Shown one piece after another: positions 8,881 through 18,400 of a DNA stretch of 64,000 bases (within the stretch, counting starts at the first letter, position 1; each line of letters opens with the position of its first letter). Below the pieces are notes generated by a model. That model had not been told where the DNA came from. It made no database searches and was given only the letters and a program-made list of their open reading frames with translations. The stretch comes from Alloactinosynnema sp. L-07 (lineage in GTDB: Bacteria; Actinomycetota; Actinomycetes; Mycobacteriales; Pseudonocardiaceae). A program made the position numbers and the translations under genes. The DNA lies in contig NZ_LN850107.1 in the NCBI RefSeq assembly GCF_900070365.1, positions 1,798,001 through 1,862,000 on the forward strand, read 5' to 3'.

Positions 8881-8895
8881 TGTCCATAATGGACA
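8881..8895. promoter_or_regulatory. perfect palindrome in the divergent promoter
   Basis: TGTCCAT-A-ATGGACA is a perfect 15-base dyad in the 236-bp gap between the hydrolase and the HTH-methyltransferase gene. A second half-site TGTCCATT is at 8959-8966. The arrangement looks like an operator controlling both directions. The core also belongs to a short palindrome family that recurs inside coding regions elsewhere in the window, so it may have another role. Confidence 0.5.
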
Positions 8896-9073
8896 AAGCG
8901 GTCCCGGGTTGTCGGGCGAAGAAGGCCACTGAGGCAGGCTTCCATATCGCTCATGGCATGTCCATTGTTGCCCGCGCGGCTCGACGGCGGCGTAGGGTCG
9001 GTTGTCATTGACGCGGCGATCGTCGGGGCGCGATCATGCGGATCGTGCCGATCGCGGCGCGGAAGGCGGGCGA

Positions 9074-10165
9074 GTGGCAAACGACACCGCGAGAGATCAG
9101 ACCGGGGAGCAGGCCGTGCTCCTGCTGCGCGCGCTCGCCGACACCGGCTCGGCTCGTGCGACCGACCTGGCCGCCGCAGCGGGCATCCCGGAGGCGCCCG
9201 CGACTCGGCTGCTGTCCAAGTTGGCGGCTCTTGACCTCGTCGAATTCGATCGGGTCACCGCGCTGTACCGACTGGGACCACAGGCTTTGCGGACGGCTGG
9301 TGCGCCGTCCGAGCATCGGGAGGCCCGCGATGTGGTCCACGATGTCGCCGACCGCGCCGGACCGGGGACGAAGGTCAACGACCTCGTCAATCGACTGGTC
9401 ATCGACGTCTGGGATGAGAATCTCCACCAGGGCTACTGGCACTCCGACGACGACGATAGTTCGAACCGGGTGGCGACGGACCGGTTGACGGACCTGGTGA
9501 TCACCCACTCCGACCTGGGTCGGGGCGGTCGGGTGCTCGACATAGGCTGCGGCGTAGGCGTTCCAGCGCTTCGACTCGCCGAGGCGGCGCCGGTCGATGT
9601 CGTCGGCATCTCGAACAACCATTTCCAGATCGACCAGGCGAACCGTCGGGCGGTGGCCGGGGGTGCCGCGCAGCGGGTGCGGTTCGAGTACGCCGACGCA
9701 CTGGATCTGCCGTACGCCGCTGACTCCTTCGACGTGGTATGGATGGTGGAGTGTCTTTCGGCGCTGGATCGGCGGCGGGCTCTCGATGAGGCTCGCCGGG
9801 TGCTTCGGCCTGGTGGGCGGATCGTGCTCACCGACCAGATGCTGACCGGCGTGATGAACGACCAGAACCGCGGCCTCATCGAGGAGTATCTGGCCTCGAC
9901 CGATGCCAGCCTGCTCGACGCCGACGGGTACCGCGCGCTGATCGCTGCGGTGGATTTGGAGGTTGTGACGCTGATCGACATTAGCGAGCACACCAGGAAG
10001 ACCGCCGTCCGAATGATCGAGGCTGTCGACCGTCGTCACGACGAGTTGATCGACCGCCACGGACGGGCGGTCGCACCGCTGTTGGAGATGTTCCGATCTC
10101 CAGTGCCGACGATGGCGGAAATGGGCTATGTCCTGGTTGTCGCAGGCAAACCGACCGGTTCGTAG
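9074..10165 (+). CDS. IclR-type HTH fused to a SAM methyltransferase
   Basis: 363 residues from GTG 9074, chosen for the purine-rich GGAAGGCGGG just upstream; an upstream in-frame start at 9002 lacks one. Residues about 12-75 read as an IclR-family winged helix (A-T-D-L-A-A-A-A-G-I-P, then T-R-L-L-S-K-L). Residues about 110-360 are a class I methyltransferase with SAM motif D-I-G-C-G-V-G at 156-162 and a RebM/GerMIII-like layout (Q-A-N-R-R-A, D-A-L-D-L-P, R-V-L-R-P-G-G). Close relatives methylate sugars, phenols or alpha-keto acids. With ilvE in the cluster, beta-methylation of an alpha-keto acid before transamination is an attractive inference. The N-terminal domain may only dimerise, as in other winged-helix methyltransferases, or it may bind DNA. 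Confidence 0.82.
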   Translation: MANDTARDQTGEQAVLLLRALADTGSARATDLAAAAGIPEAPATRLLSKLAALDLVEFDRVTALYRLGPQALRTAGAPSEHREARDVVHDVADRAGPGTKVNDLVNRLVIDVWDENLHQGYWHSDDDDSSNRVATDRLTDLVITHSDLGRGGRVLDIGCGVGVPALRLAEAAPVDVVGISNNHFQIDQANRRAVAGGAAQRVRFEYADALDLPYAADSFDVVWMVECLSALDRRRALDEARRVLRPGGRIVLTDQMLTGVMNDQNRGLIEEYLASTDASLLDADGYRALIAAVDLEVVTLIDISEHTRKTAVRMIEAVDRRHDELIDRHGRAVAPLLEMFRSPVPTMAEMGYVLVVAGKPTGS

Positions 10166-10373
10166 GGGTCAGTTCCGCCTCGGTGAGAATCCAACTTTCG
10201 TAGCCTTGACAGGCTTCATTACCTGCCCCTAAGTTCGGCGATTTTGGCGACGCGTTCCTTAACGGCAGGACTAAGGGGGGTCACGCTCGATTCATCGCTT
10301 TCTCGATGCAATCGCGATAGCATCGGCGTCGGACCTTGCAGCAAGCTCAACGGAGCCGTGGAGGCCGGATACA
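10166..10373 (+). promoter_or_regulatory. probable promoter region of the NRPS operon
   Basis: This 208-bp gap precedes the first gene of a long co-directional run (mbtH to ilvE) in which no gap exceeds about 70 bp, so the main cluster promoter should lie here. It contains a dyad CGATGC (10304-10309) / GCATCG (10320-10325) and a weaker one, CCTTA / TAAGG, around 10258-10277. Clear -35/-10 boxes cannot be assigned by eye. Confidence 0.4.
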
Positions 10374-10586
10374 GTGTTTGACGATGAGACCGCAACATAC
10401 TTTGTCGTCGTCAACGACGAAGAGCAGTATTCGATCTGGCCTGCTCATCGCGATGTGCCCAATGGATGGCGGACGGTCGGTTCGGCGGGGCCGCGCGAGG
10501 AATGTCTGACCCGGATCGAACAGGTTTGGACGGATATGCGGCCCAAGAGCGTACGCGAAGCGATGCAGCAGAAGTCCGTTCGATAG
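10374..10586 (+). CDS. mbtH: MbtH-like protein
   Basis: 70 residues, the usual size. It has the family signature in order: F-V-V-V-N-D-E-E-Q-Y-S-I-W-P, V-P-N-G-W, G-P-R-E-E-C-L and W-T-D-M-R-P. MbtH-like proteins bind adenylation domains of NRPSs and are often needed for their folding and activity. The start is GTG with GGAGG ten bases upstream. Its stop TAG overlaps the GTG of the DUF885 gene by one base. It is the first gene of the biosynthetic operon and is expected to serve one or more of the four adenylation domains encoded downstream. Confidence 0.97.
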   Translation: MFDDETATYFVVVNDEEQYSIWPAHRDVPNGWRTVGSAGPREECLTRIEQVWTDMRPKSVREAMQQKSVR

Positions 10587-12283
10587 TGGACGGGCTTGTC
10601 CGGCTATCGAGCCAGGTCCGGGAATCCCAACTCGACGGTACGGTCGCCGACGCGGCGATGACGTCGGTGTCCACCGTGGTGGAGCATTTCTTCCGACAGC
10701 ATCCGAGTGTCGCGCGGCGTGCGGGACGACACGAGTTCGACGGCCGACTCCCTGGGGTCGACCGGCGTTCGGTGGATGAGATCGATCGGATGCTGTTCGT
10801 CGCCACGAACCATCTGCAAGCGCTCCCGGAATCGGTGGACCCGGAACTGCGCGCCGATGTGGCCGCGGCGGTGAAGTTGCTCGACCACGAGCGGTTCCGC
10901 GTCGCCGTGCTCGGTCGGGATCGTCCCGGTCCGCTGGACCTGCTCGCCGAGGCCGATGTCGCGGTCTACCTGAGCAGGTCGTACGCCCCGCTCGCCGAGC
11001 GGGTCGACGCATTGGGGGACCACCTCGCCGGACTGCCGGACTTCCTGGCGCGGGCAGGCCGGACACTTGGCGATCGGCTCCCCGCGGGCGAACGTCTGCG
11101 CGGGGTGGAGCAGGCCAGGAGTCAGGCTGTCGGGATCAGGAACGTCGTCCAGGACCTACAGGAGCGTGGTCTGGAACCGGCACGGCCTCGGCTCGCGGCC
11201 ATCGCGTCGAGCGCGGCGGGCGCGTGTGAGCGCTACGCCGCCGCGGTGGCCGAGACGAAGCCCGCCAGGGCGGTTCTGGGGCCGGAGCTGCTCGCCGAGT
11301 TCCTGCGCGCCGCGGAGGGGATCACTCATCCGGTCGCGGACCTGCTCGACGAGGCGGAGGCCGAGGTCGCGGCGGTCCGCTCCGCGCTCGATTCGGCGGC
11401 GGCGAGACTAGGGGTCGGGAATCGGGATGAGGCATATCAGCTCATGGCCCGCAAGTTCTCCGACCGTCCGGTGCTGGAGTCGTTCAAGTCGACCACCGAC
11501 CGACTGGAAGCGTTCTGGCGGCAGCAGGACGTCGTCTCGGTGGTGGCGGCGACACCGCTGCAGCTGCGGCACCCTCAACAGCCGGGCGGATCCGCGGCGG
11601 TCTCGTTCGACGCCGCTGGTCGGCTGGAGCAGGTCACGCAGCCCCACATCGTGTATGTCCCCGTGCTGACCGACTCCCCGGAACAGAACGGGGTGAGTCT
11701 GCGACGGCAGTACTTCAACGACCCCATGCTTGAGATGATCGCCGTGCACGAGGTGTTCGCGGGCCACTACGTGCACGCGGAGGCGTCGCTGCGCGGGCCG
11801 AGTGTGCTCCGCACCTGCCTGCCGTGCTTTCCCGGGATCAGCGAAGGGTGGGCCCACTACGTCGAGGAGCTCGCCATCGAGCACGGGCTCGCCGACGGGA
11901 GACCGCTCATCGAGGTCGCACAGCTGAGGTTCGCGCTGGAGGCCGCGACCCGACTGTTCATCCACCTGTCCGTCCACATGGGACGAATGACCTTCACCGA
12001 AGCGGTCGACCGCGCCATCGCGCTGTGCGGCTGGTCGATGGAGCGAGCCGCCCGCGAGGTCCTGATCGTCGTCTCCGATCCTTTTGGCGCCATGTACACG
12101 CTGGGCAAGCTGCGTATTCGCGAGTGGCGGAAGACGGCCGCCGCGGGCGCGGTGTCGTGGAACCTCAAGGGTTTCCACGATCGACTCCTGCGGGCGGGCC
12201 TCGTCCCGCTGGCCGTGGCATGGCAATACCACCTCGACGGCCAGCGCGATCCGCGATCCGCGTCGGCAAAGGAGAGTCTGTGA
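10586..12283 (+). CDS. DUF885-family metallohydrolase-like protein
   Basis: 565 residues from GTG 10586, which overlaps the mbtH stop; the frame stays open upstream but only inside mbtH. The C-terminal half has the DUF885 signature: H388-E389-V-F-A-G-H394-Y-V-H397, followed by E420-G-W-A-H-Y-V-E-E. This is a zincin-like metal site (HExxxGH plus a downstream Glu). Many DUF885 proteins are exported, but no signal peptide is seen here, so it is probably cytoplasmic. Members are presumed peptidases. The N-terminal half is helical and unrecognised. Its place between mbtH and the FGE-like gene, with coupled starts, makes a role in this pathway (hydrolysis, or a non-hydrolytic metal reaction) likely but undefined. 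Confidence 0.82.
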   Translation: MDGLVRLSSQVRESQLDGTVADAAMTSVSTVVEHFFRQHPSVARRAGRHEFDGRLPGVDRRSVDEIDRMLFVATNHLQALPESVDPELRADVAAAVKLLDHERFRVAVLGRDRPGPLDLLAEADVAVYLSRSYAPLAERVDALGDHLAGLPDFLARAGRTLGDRLPAGERLRGVEQARSQAVGIRNVVQDLQERGLEPARPRLAAIASSAAGACERYAAAVAETKPARAVLGPELLAEFLRAAEGITHPVADLLDEAEAEVAAVRSALDSAAARLGVGNRDEAYQLMARKFSDRPVLESFKSTTDRLEAFWRQQDVVSVVAATPLQLRHPQQPGGSAAVSFDAAGRLEQVTQPHIVYVPVLTDSPEQNGVSLRRQYFNDPMLEMIAVHEVFAGHYVHAEASLRGPSVLRTCLPCFPGISEGWAHYVEELAIEHGLADGRPLIEVAQLRFALEAATRLFIHLSVHMGRMTFTEAVDRAIALCGWSMERAAREVLIVVSDPFGAMYTLGKLRIREWRKTAAAGAVSWNLKGFHDRLLRAGLVPLAVAWQYHLDGQRDPRSASAKESL

Positions 12284-13128
12284 CCAACATGAAGAGTGAG
12301 CCCGCCGTCGCCGCGGACCTGGGAGCAGGCGACTGGGTGGCCATTCCTGGTGGACCGTTCATCATGGGATCCGACGAGGTCAGGCCGGATGGCAGGCCGC
12401 TGGCCGCGTCGCCGCGGCACACCGTCGATGTCGATTCCTTCCGGATAGCGCGGAGTCCGGTCTCGGTGGCCGAGTTCGCCCGGTTCGTCGACGAGACGTC
12501 CTATGTGACCACCGCGGAACGCTCCGGGCGAAGCTGGGTGTGGATCGGTACCGAGGACAAGGACATGATCCCGGACCAGGAACACCTGTGGATCAATCTC
12601 GACGGCGCGACCTGGCGGGCCCCCCGGGGACCCGGATCGGACATCGCCGACAAGGCGGACCATCCCGTGACCAACGTCAGCCATCGTGACGCCATCGCCT
12701 ACTGCGAGTGGTCCGGCACCAGGCTGCCCACTGAGGCCGAGTGGGAGAAGGCCGCGCGCGGCACCGACGGCAGGAACTACGCGTGGGGCGACACACCGCC
12801 GACGGCGACGGTCTGCAACCACTCCATGAACGTCCGCGACACCACTCCCATTGGGGCCTACCCCGACGCGGCCGGGCCGTACGGAGTGCACGACGTGGCC
12901 GGGAATGTCTGGGAGATCATGGGAACCGGGTGGCACCGGTACCCGTTCGACAAGGACAAAAGCCCACAGACCATCGTGACCAAGTTCGGCACCGTCGAAC
13001 TGGGCACCATCCGCGGGGGCTCGTTCTACAACAACTTCGATCCGCGTGGTGTGGCCGTCTGGGTGCGGACCTACATCTTGTTGGACTACAGCTGTTACGA
13101 CATGGGTTTCCGGGTGTGCGCCTGCTGA
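12280..13128 (+). CDS. FGE/SUMF1-fold protein without the FGE cysteine pair
   Basis: 282 residues. The start GTG overlaps the DUF885 stop (GTGA). Hallmarks of the formylglycine-generating-enzyme fold are clear: I-P-G-G-P-F-I-M-G-S-D-E near residue 28, R-L-P-T-E-A-E-W-E-K-A-A-R-G, G-P-Y-G-V-H-D-V-A-G-N-V-W-E, R245-G-G-S-F, and a final M-G-F-R-V. In true FGE two Cys after the G-G-S motif bind copper and the substrate; here that stretch reads Y-N-N-F-D-P-R-G-V and holds no Cys. No sulfatase gene is near, and there is no DinB-type iron domain as in EgtB. It is therefore a fold relative probably recruited for a different oxidation or binding step in the peptide pathway. Several Cys near the C-terminus (S-C-Y-D, V-C-A-C) are notable. 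Confidence 0.85.
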   Translation: MTNMKSEPAVAADLGAGDWVAIPGGPFIMGSDEVRPDGRPLAASPRHTVDVDSFRIARSPVSVAEFARFVDETSYVTTAERSGRSWVWIGTEDKDMIPDQEHLWINLDGATWRAPRGPGSDIADKADHPVTNVSHRDAIAYCEWSGTRLPTEAEWEKAARGTDGRNYAWGDTPPTATVCNHSMNVRDTTPIGAYPDAAGPYGVHDVAGNVWEIMGTGWHRYPFDKDKSPQTIVTKFGTVELGTIRGGSFYNNFDPRGVAVWVRTYILLDYSCYDMGFRVCAC

Positions 13129-13168
13129 GTTCCGCCGGTCGGCATCGTACTGGGGAGGGGGGTGTGTG

Positions 13169-14161
13169 ATGGACAGCGTGTTGTGGAACCGGATCGAGCT
13201 CGTGTCCCGCGAGTTCCCCGAGACGGAGACGGTCCAGCTCGCGCACGAGCGGCTGCGCCTGTTCGTCAAGATGGAGACGACCAACCCGAGCGGCAGCGCG
13301 AAGGACCGCTCGGCGTACTGGATTCTTCGCGAGGCCGTGCGACGCGGCGACATCACCCGCGACACCACCGTCGTAGAGTCCTCCTCCGGGAACTTCGCCC
13401 TCTCGATGGCGCTGTTCTGCGGTCGTCTCGGTGTCAGGTTCATCCCGGTCATCGACCCGAACGTCAACACTTCGACCGAGACTGTCCTGCGCCGCTCTTG
13501 TGCCAGGGTCGAGAAAGTGGCGAGGATCGACCGGACGGGCGGATACCTGCTCAGCCGACTCGACCGGGTCGCCGAACTCCTGGCCGAGATCGAGGACGGG
13601 TACTGGCCGAACCAGTACGCGAACATCGATGGCGCGCAGGCACACTACGAGCTCACCGGACGCGAGCTGGTCGCGTCGCTCGGCGACATCGATTACCTGT
13701 TCGTCGGGGTCGGGTCGGGCGCGATGATCGCGGGACTGTCGCAGCGGGTCGCGGAACTGTCCACCGATGTCACCGTCGTCGCGGTGGACGTGGCGGGATC
13801 AGTCATCTTCGGCGGAGAGCCGCGGCGTCGCCACATTCCCGGGATCGGTTCCAGTATCCGATCGCCGCTGGTCGACAAGGCGATGATCTCCGACGTCGTC
13901 GTCGTCTCGGAGCGGGAGGAGGTCGCGGGCTGTCATGACCTGCTCCGCGACCACGGCATCTACGCGGGCGGATCGACGGGATGTGTGTACGCCGCGATCA
14001 ACCGGTACTTCGAGGGATACCGCGGCCCGCCGCCGGTGGTCGCGTTCCTGTGCGCCGATCGCGGCGAGCCCTATCGGGACACGATCTACGACGACAGTTG
14101 GGTAGCGCGGACCCTCATGCCCGACCGTGAGGTCCGCGACAGGAGTGCGTCCGCCACATGA
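13169..14161 (+). CDS. sbnA: SbnA-like PLP enzyme for 2,3-diaminopropionate
   Basis: 330 residues, cysteine-synthase fold. K45 in P-S-G-S-A-K-D-R should hold PLP, the substrate loop is E-S-S-S-G-N-F, and the phosphate-binding loop is G-V-G-S-G. The set matches SbnA, which joins O-phosphoserine and glutamate into N-(2-amino-2-carboxyethyl)-glutamate. Its partner SbnB, which releases L-2,3-diaminopropionate oxidatively, is encoded at 39783-40808, so the full pathway is present but split to the two ends of the cluster. The start is ATG with GGGGAGGGG about eight bases upstream. The stop overlaps the next gene as ATGA. Confidence 0.93.
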   Translation: MDSVLWNRIELVSREFPETETVQLAHERLRLFVKMETTNPSGSAKDRSAYWILREAVRRGDITRDTTVVESSSGNFALSMALFCGRLGVRFIPVIDPNVNTSTETVLRRSCARVEKVARIDRTGGYLLSRLDRVAELLAEIEDGYWPNQYANIDGAQAHYELTGRELVASLGDIDYLFVGVGSGAMIAGLSQRVAELSTDVTVVAVDVAGSVIFGGEPRRRHIPGIGSSIRSPLVDKAMISDVVVVSEREEVAGCHDLLRDHGIYAGGSTGCVYAAINRYFEGYRGPPPVVAFLCADRGEPYRDTIYDDSWVARTLMPDREVRDRSASAT

Positions 14162-15369
14162 AGGGGAGCAGAGTGGCCACACGGGCGGCGACGTGGACCG
14201 ACCCGCCCGCCGACGAGGCGGGCGTCGTCGCCTGGCTGCGCGAGATGTGCGACAGCGGTTCGATTCGGCACGACCCCAACGGCGACTGGCACATCTTCGG
14301 GTACGCGGACGTGCTGGACGCCCTGTCGAACCACGCCGCGTTCTCCAACGCCGTGGTCGGGCCGCCGCCCGAGGACTCCCCGATGAACCTGTACCGGACC
14401 GGCAACCTCTCGTGGATGGACCCGCCGCGGCATCGGCAGTTGCGCGCGCTGGTGAACCGCGTCTTCACCCCTCGCTACGTGGCGGGTCTGGAACCCATGG
14501 TCATCGCCACGGTCGAGGAGTTCCTGGACAAGATCCGATCCGCGGACCGGATCGCGTACGTGGAGGAGTACGCCGCACCTGTCGTCTCGACCGTGATCGC
14601 CAGGATGGTGGGGATCCCGCCCGGCGGCACCCGCCTGTTCCGGCAGTGGTCGAAGGACTTGATGGCCCTCGCCGACCCGGAGACGACGAACGACGGGCTG
14701 CAGACCGTCTTCACCAACACCCAGGTCATCGGCCTGTACCTGCGCGAGTTCATCCAGAAACGGCGCCGCGATCCGCGCGATGACCTCACCAGCGGGCTGA
14801 TCGCCGCCGAGGTGGACGGCGAACGGCTGGACGACGCCGAGATCGCGGGCCTCATCGCGCACCTGCTCGCCACCGGGCAGGCGGCCACGCTGACCTTGGT
14901 CAATGCCGTCATCTGCCTCGATCAGCACCCGGCCGCCACGGCCAGGCTGCGGTCGGACCCGACCCTGCTCGGCACCACCGTCGAGGAGGTGATGCGGTTC
15001 CGCAACCAGACCACCCGACTCACCCGGCGCACCGTCGAGGACGTTTCAATCGGGGGGCACGTCATTCCCGCCGGGCAGTCGGTGTCGATCTGGCTCGCGG
15101 CGGCCAACCGCGACCCGCGAGCGTTCCCGGACCCGGACACCTTCGACATCGAGCGCGCACCCAATCCGCACCTTGCCCTCGGGCACGGAATTCACTACTG
15201 CCTAGGGACTTCCCTCGCCCGCATGGAAATCGGGATCGCACTCGATCGGCTGCTGAGGGAAACCCGACATTTCTCGGTGGACTACGCGACCAGCAGGCTG
15301 CTCGATCCCCGCCAGATGTTCGGGGCGAACGAGATTTCCCTCAGGGTCGACTGGCTCGATCCGCGATGA
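14158..15369 (+). CDS. cytochrome P450 (first of two)
   Basis: 403 residues. The heme-ligand motif is L-G-H-G-I-H-Y-C-L-G with C348; the usual Phe at the start of the motif is Leu. The K-helix E-E-V-M-R-F-R is present. The I-helix reads A-T-G-Q-A-A-T (238-244): the usual acid-alcohol pair (E/D-T) is replaced by Ala-Ala, which hints at unusual oxygen activation or substrate-assisted protonation, as seen in some carrier-protein-bound P450s. The ATG overlaps the sbnA stop; a GTG at 14173 with GGGGAG five bases upstream is an alternative start. It probably oxidises a carrier-bound residue or the finished peptide. Confidence 0.92.
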   Translation: MKGSRVATRAATWTDPPADEAGVVAWLREMCDSGSIRHDPNGDWHIFGYADVLDALSNHAAFSNAVVGPPPEDSPMNLYRTGNLSWMDPPRHRQLRALVNRVFTPRYVAGLEPMVIATVEEFLDKIRSADRIAYVEEYAAPVVSTVIARMVGIPPGGTRLFRQWSKDLMALADPETTNDGLQTVFTNTQVIGLYLREFIQKRRRDPRDDLTSGLIAAEVDGERLDDAEIAGLIAHLLATGQAATLTLVNAVICLDQHPAATARLRSDPTLLGTTVEEVMRFRNQTTRLTRRTVEDVSIGGHVIPAGQSVSIWLAAANRDPRAFPDPDTFDIERAPNPHLALGHGIHYCLGTSLARMEIGIALDRLLRETRHFSVDYATSRLLDPRQMFGANEISLRVDWLDPR

Positions 15370-15409
15370 CCTCGTCGAACCGTGTGTGGCGCGGAGCAGG
15401 GGAGCGACC

Positions 15410-18400
15410 ATGACCGATGACCTCTTGTCCCGGCTGCGGGCGCACGCCGACGCGGATCCGGCTCGCGTCGCGCTGTCGTTCGCCGCCGCGGGCCCGGACC
15501 GGGTCGACCTCTCCTACGGCGAACTCGTCGAGCGGACACAGGCGATGGCCAGGACCCTCGCGAGCAGACTCGAACGAGGTGAGCGCGCGCTTCTGCTGCT
15601 GCCGAGCGTGCCCGAGTTCGCAGTGTCGTTCCTGGGGTGTCTCGCCGCGGGCGTGATCGCGGTCCCGGTGCCAATCCCGGTCGACGAATCCGCGCGGCGG
15701 CGGGTGCTCAACGTCGCGCGCGACTGCTCGGTCTCGGTGATCGTATCGCTGTCGGTCATCCACGACTTCGCGGCGGCGGGCCCACCCGAGATCCGGGGGC
15801 TGTGCGAGTCCTACGACTGGCTGCTGGTCGACAGGCTCGATGAGGCCGGGCCGTCCCGCCGACTCCCGACGAACTCCGCCGCGGACATCGCGTTCCTGCA
15901 GTACACCTCCGGGTCGACGAGCACGCCGCGCGGGGTGATGGTCTCGCATGGCGCGCTGATGAGCAACGAAGCGGCGATCAAGGAGTCGTTCGGAGTCACT
16001 CGCGAGTCCACGATCGTCAGCTGGTTGCCGCTGCACCACGACATGGGCTTGATCGGCGCCATGCTGCAGCCGCTCTACGCGGGCGGTCGCGGCGTCATCC
16101 TCGATCCGCTGTCGTTCGTGCGGCGGCCCGCGAGCTGGCTCGAAGTGATCTCCGCGGAGCGCGCGGACATCAGCGGGGGACCGAACTTCGCCTACGACAT
16201 GTGCACCCGCAAGGTCACCGCGGCGGAGAAGTCCGGATTGGACCTGTCGAGCTGGCGGGTGGCGTTCAACGGAGCCGCCCAAGTGTACCCGCGCACGATG
16301 CGGGCGTTCAGCGAAGCCTTCCGCGACACCGGTTTCCGGCCGTCTGCCCACCTGCCGTGCTACGGACTGGCCGAGGCGACACTGCTCGTGACGAGCACCG
16401 GACCCGCGACCCCGAGTACTAGCCGGTCGTTCTCCGTGGCATCCCTGGAATCGGGTTTGGCGACCGAGGCCAAGGCCGATGCCCGAGAACTGGTGACCTA
16501 CCCGCTGCCGACGCACACGACGGTCCGCGTGGTCGACCCGGTCACCCTGACGCCGGTCGGCGACGGGCGGTCCGGGGAGATCCTGGTCGCCGGGGACAGC
16601 AACGGCTCGGGCTACTGGGGCGATCCGGCGGGCGGCGCGGCCACCTTCGGTGTGCTTGTCGAAGGGGCAGGCCCGTTCCTGCGGACCGGTGACCTCGGCT
16701 TCCGCCACGACGGCGGGCTGTACATCGAGGGCCGTGCCAAGGATCTCGTGGTCCATCGTGGCCGCAACCTTTACCCCGAGGACCTTGAAGCGGATATCTC
16801 GTTGTGCGACAAGGACATCCGGTCGGGCTGCGGCGCCGTCCTCGGTGTGGAGCACGACGGGGACGAAGCGGTGGTCGTGTGCCAGGAGGTTCGTGACGGC
16901 ACCTCCCCGGACCGCTATCCGGACATCGTCGCGCACGTGCGCGAGACGCTGTCCAGCGTCCACGCGGTCACCGCCCGCACCGTGGTCCTGCTCGCGCCCC
17001 GCACGATCACCAAGACCTCCAGCGGGAAGGTCCAGCGGCACGCGGCGAAGCGGCGGTTCCTCGCGGGCGAACTTCCGGCCCTGTTCTCGAACACGGTCGA
17101 ACCCGCGACGGACGGTATGTCCACAGTGGCGAGCAGGCTCGGCGGCACGTACGCCCGTGCCGATGGCGCGGCCAAGGTGGAGATGCTGACCCTCGCGCTG
17201 TGTGAACACCTCCACGAGGTTCTCGGTCTCACGGCGCGGCCGAGCGGCGACGAGTCGTTGGCCGCGCTCGGCGCGGACTCCGTACTCGCCGTGCAACTCC
17301 AGTACGAGGTGGAGGAAGCCCTCGGGGTCACTCTGCGCCCCAGTGCGACGCTGCGAGCCGCGTCGGTGCGCGACCTCGCCCACGCCGCGGTCGAGTCCTG
17401 TTCCTCGGCACCGATGGTGTCGCACCCCGACGACGTCGCCTATGAGCTGACCGCGGCCCAGCAGGCGTTGTGGTTTCTGCAGCGTGCGACTCCCGACAGC
17501 TTCGACTACAACGTCACCCGCGCCTTCCGCCTCACCGGCCACGTGGACGTCGACGCGGTCTCGGCCGCGCTCGGCGCGGTGGTGCGGCGGCACCCCAGCC
17601 TGCGGCTCGCCGTGGTCGGCACCGACGGTGTGCCCCGCGGCGTCGTCCACGACGAGCGTGCCGCGAAGGTCGACCTTGTCGACGGCAGGCATTGGACTGG
17701 CGATGAGGAATCGGCCTGGTACCGGACGTTCGCGACGACACCGTTCGACCTCGCGACCGAACCGTTGCTGCGCTGCGCGTTGGTACGCCGGGCGGGCGAC
17801 TGGCTGCTGGTGCTGTCGCTGCACCACATCGTGTGCGACATGTCGTCGCTCGCGATCATCGTCGCCGAGATCACCGGCCTGCCCCAGCCGTCGGCACGGG
17901 TCTCACCCGCGAAGCGCGAGGCCGCGGTGCTCGCCGAGCGCGGCGCCGAACTCGCCGAGTACTGGCGGACCGAACTCGGCGGCGATCTGCCCAGACTCGC
18001 TCTTCCCCAGCCAGGCCGCGCGGAGCCCGGCATCGGCGAGTCCTTGGCCTTCACCGCCGACCCGGAACTGACCAGGGCGCTGACGAGGTTCGCCAGGGAG
18101 TCCGGGCTCACCCTGCACAACGTGCTGCTCGCCGCCTACCAGGTTCTTTTGCACCGCCTCACCGGCCAACCCGACGTCGTGATCGGGGTCCCTGCCTCCG
18201 GCCGCGGCGACCGCGTGCTCGCCACCTGGGTCGGCTACCTGGTCAACGTCGTCCCGATTCGGTCGACGTTCACCCCGGGCCTCGGGTTCGCCGGATTCGC
18301 CGAGCGGACCCAGCGCGGCGTCCTCGACGCGCTCGACCACCAGGACTTGCCGCTGTCGCACATCACGCGGTTGGTGAACCCGGACCGCGACACCGCGACC

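Noticed and set aside
12280..13128. A true formylglycine-generating enzyme for a sulfatase
   Set aside because: The copper-binding Cys pair after the G-G-S motif is absent and no sulfatase gene is present in the window.
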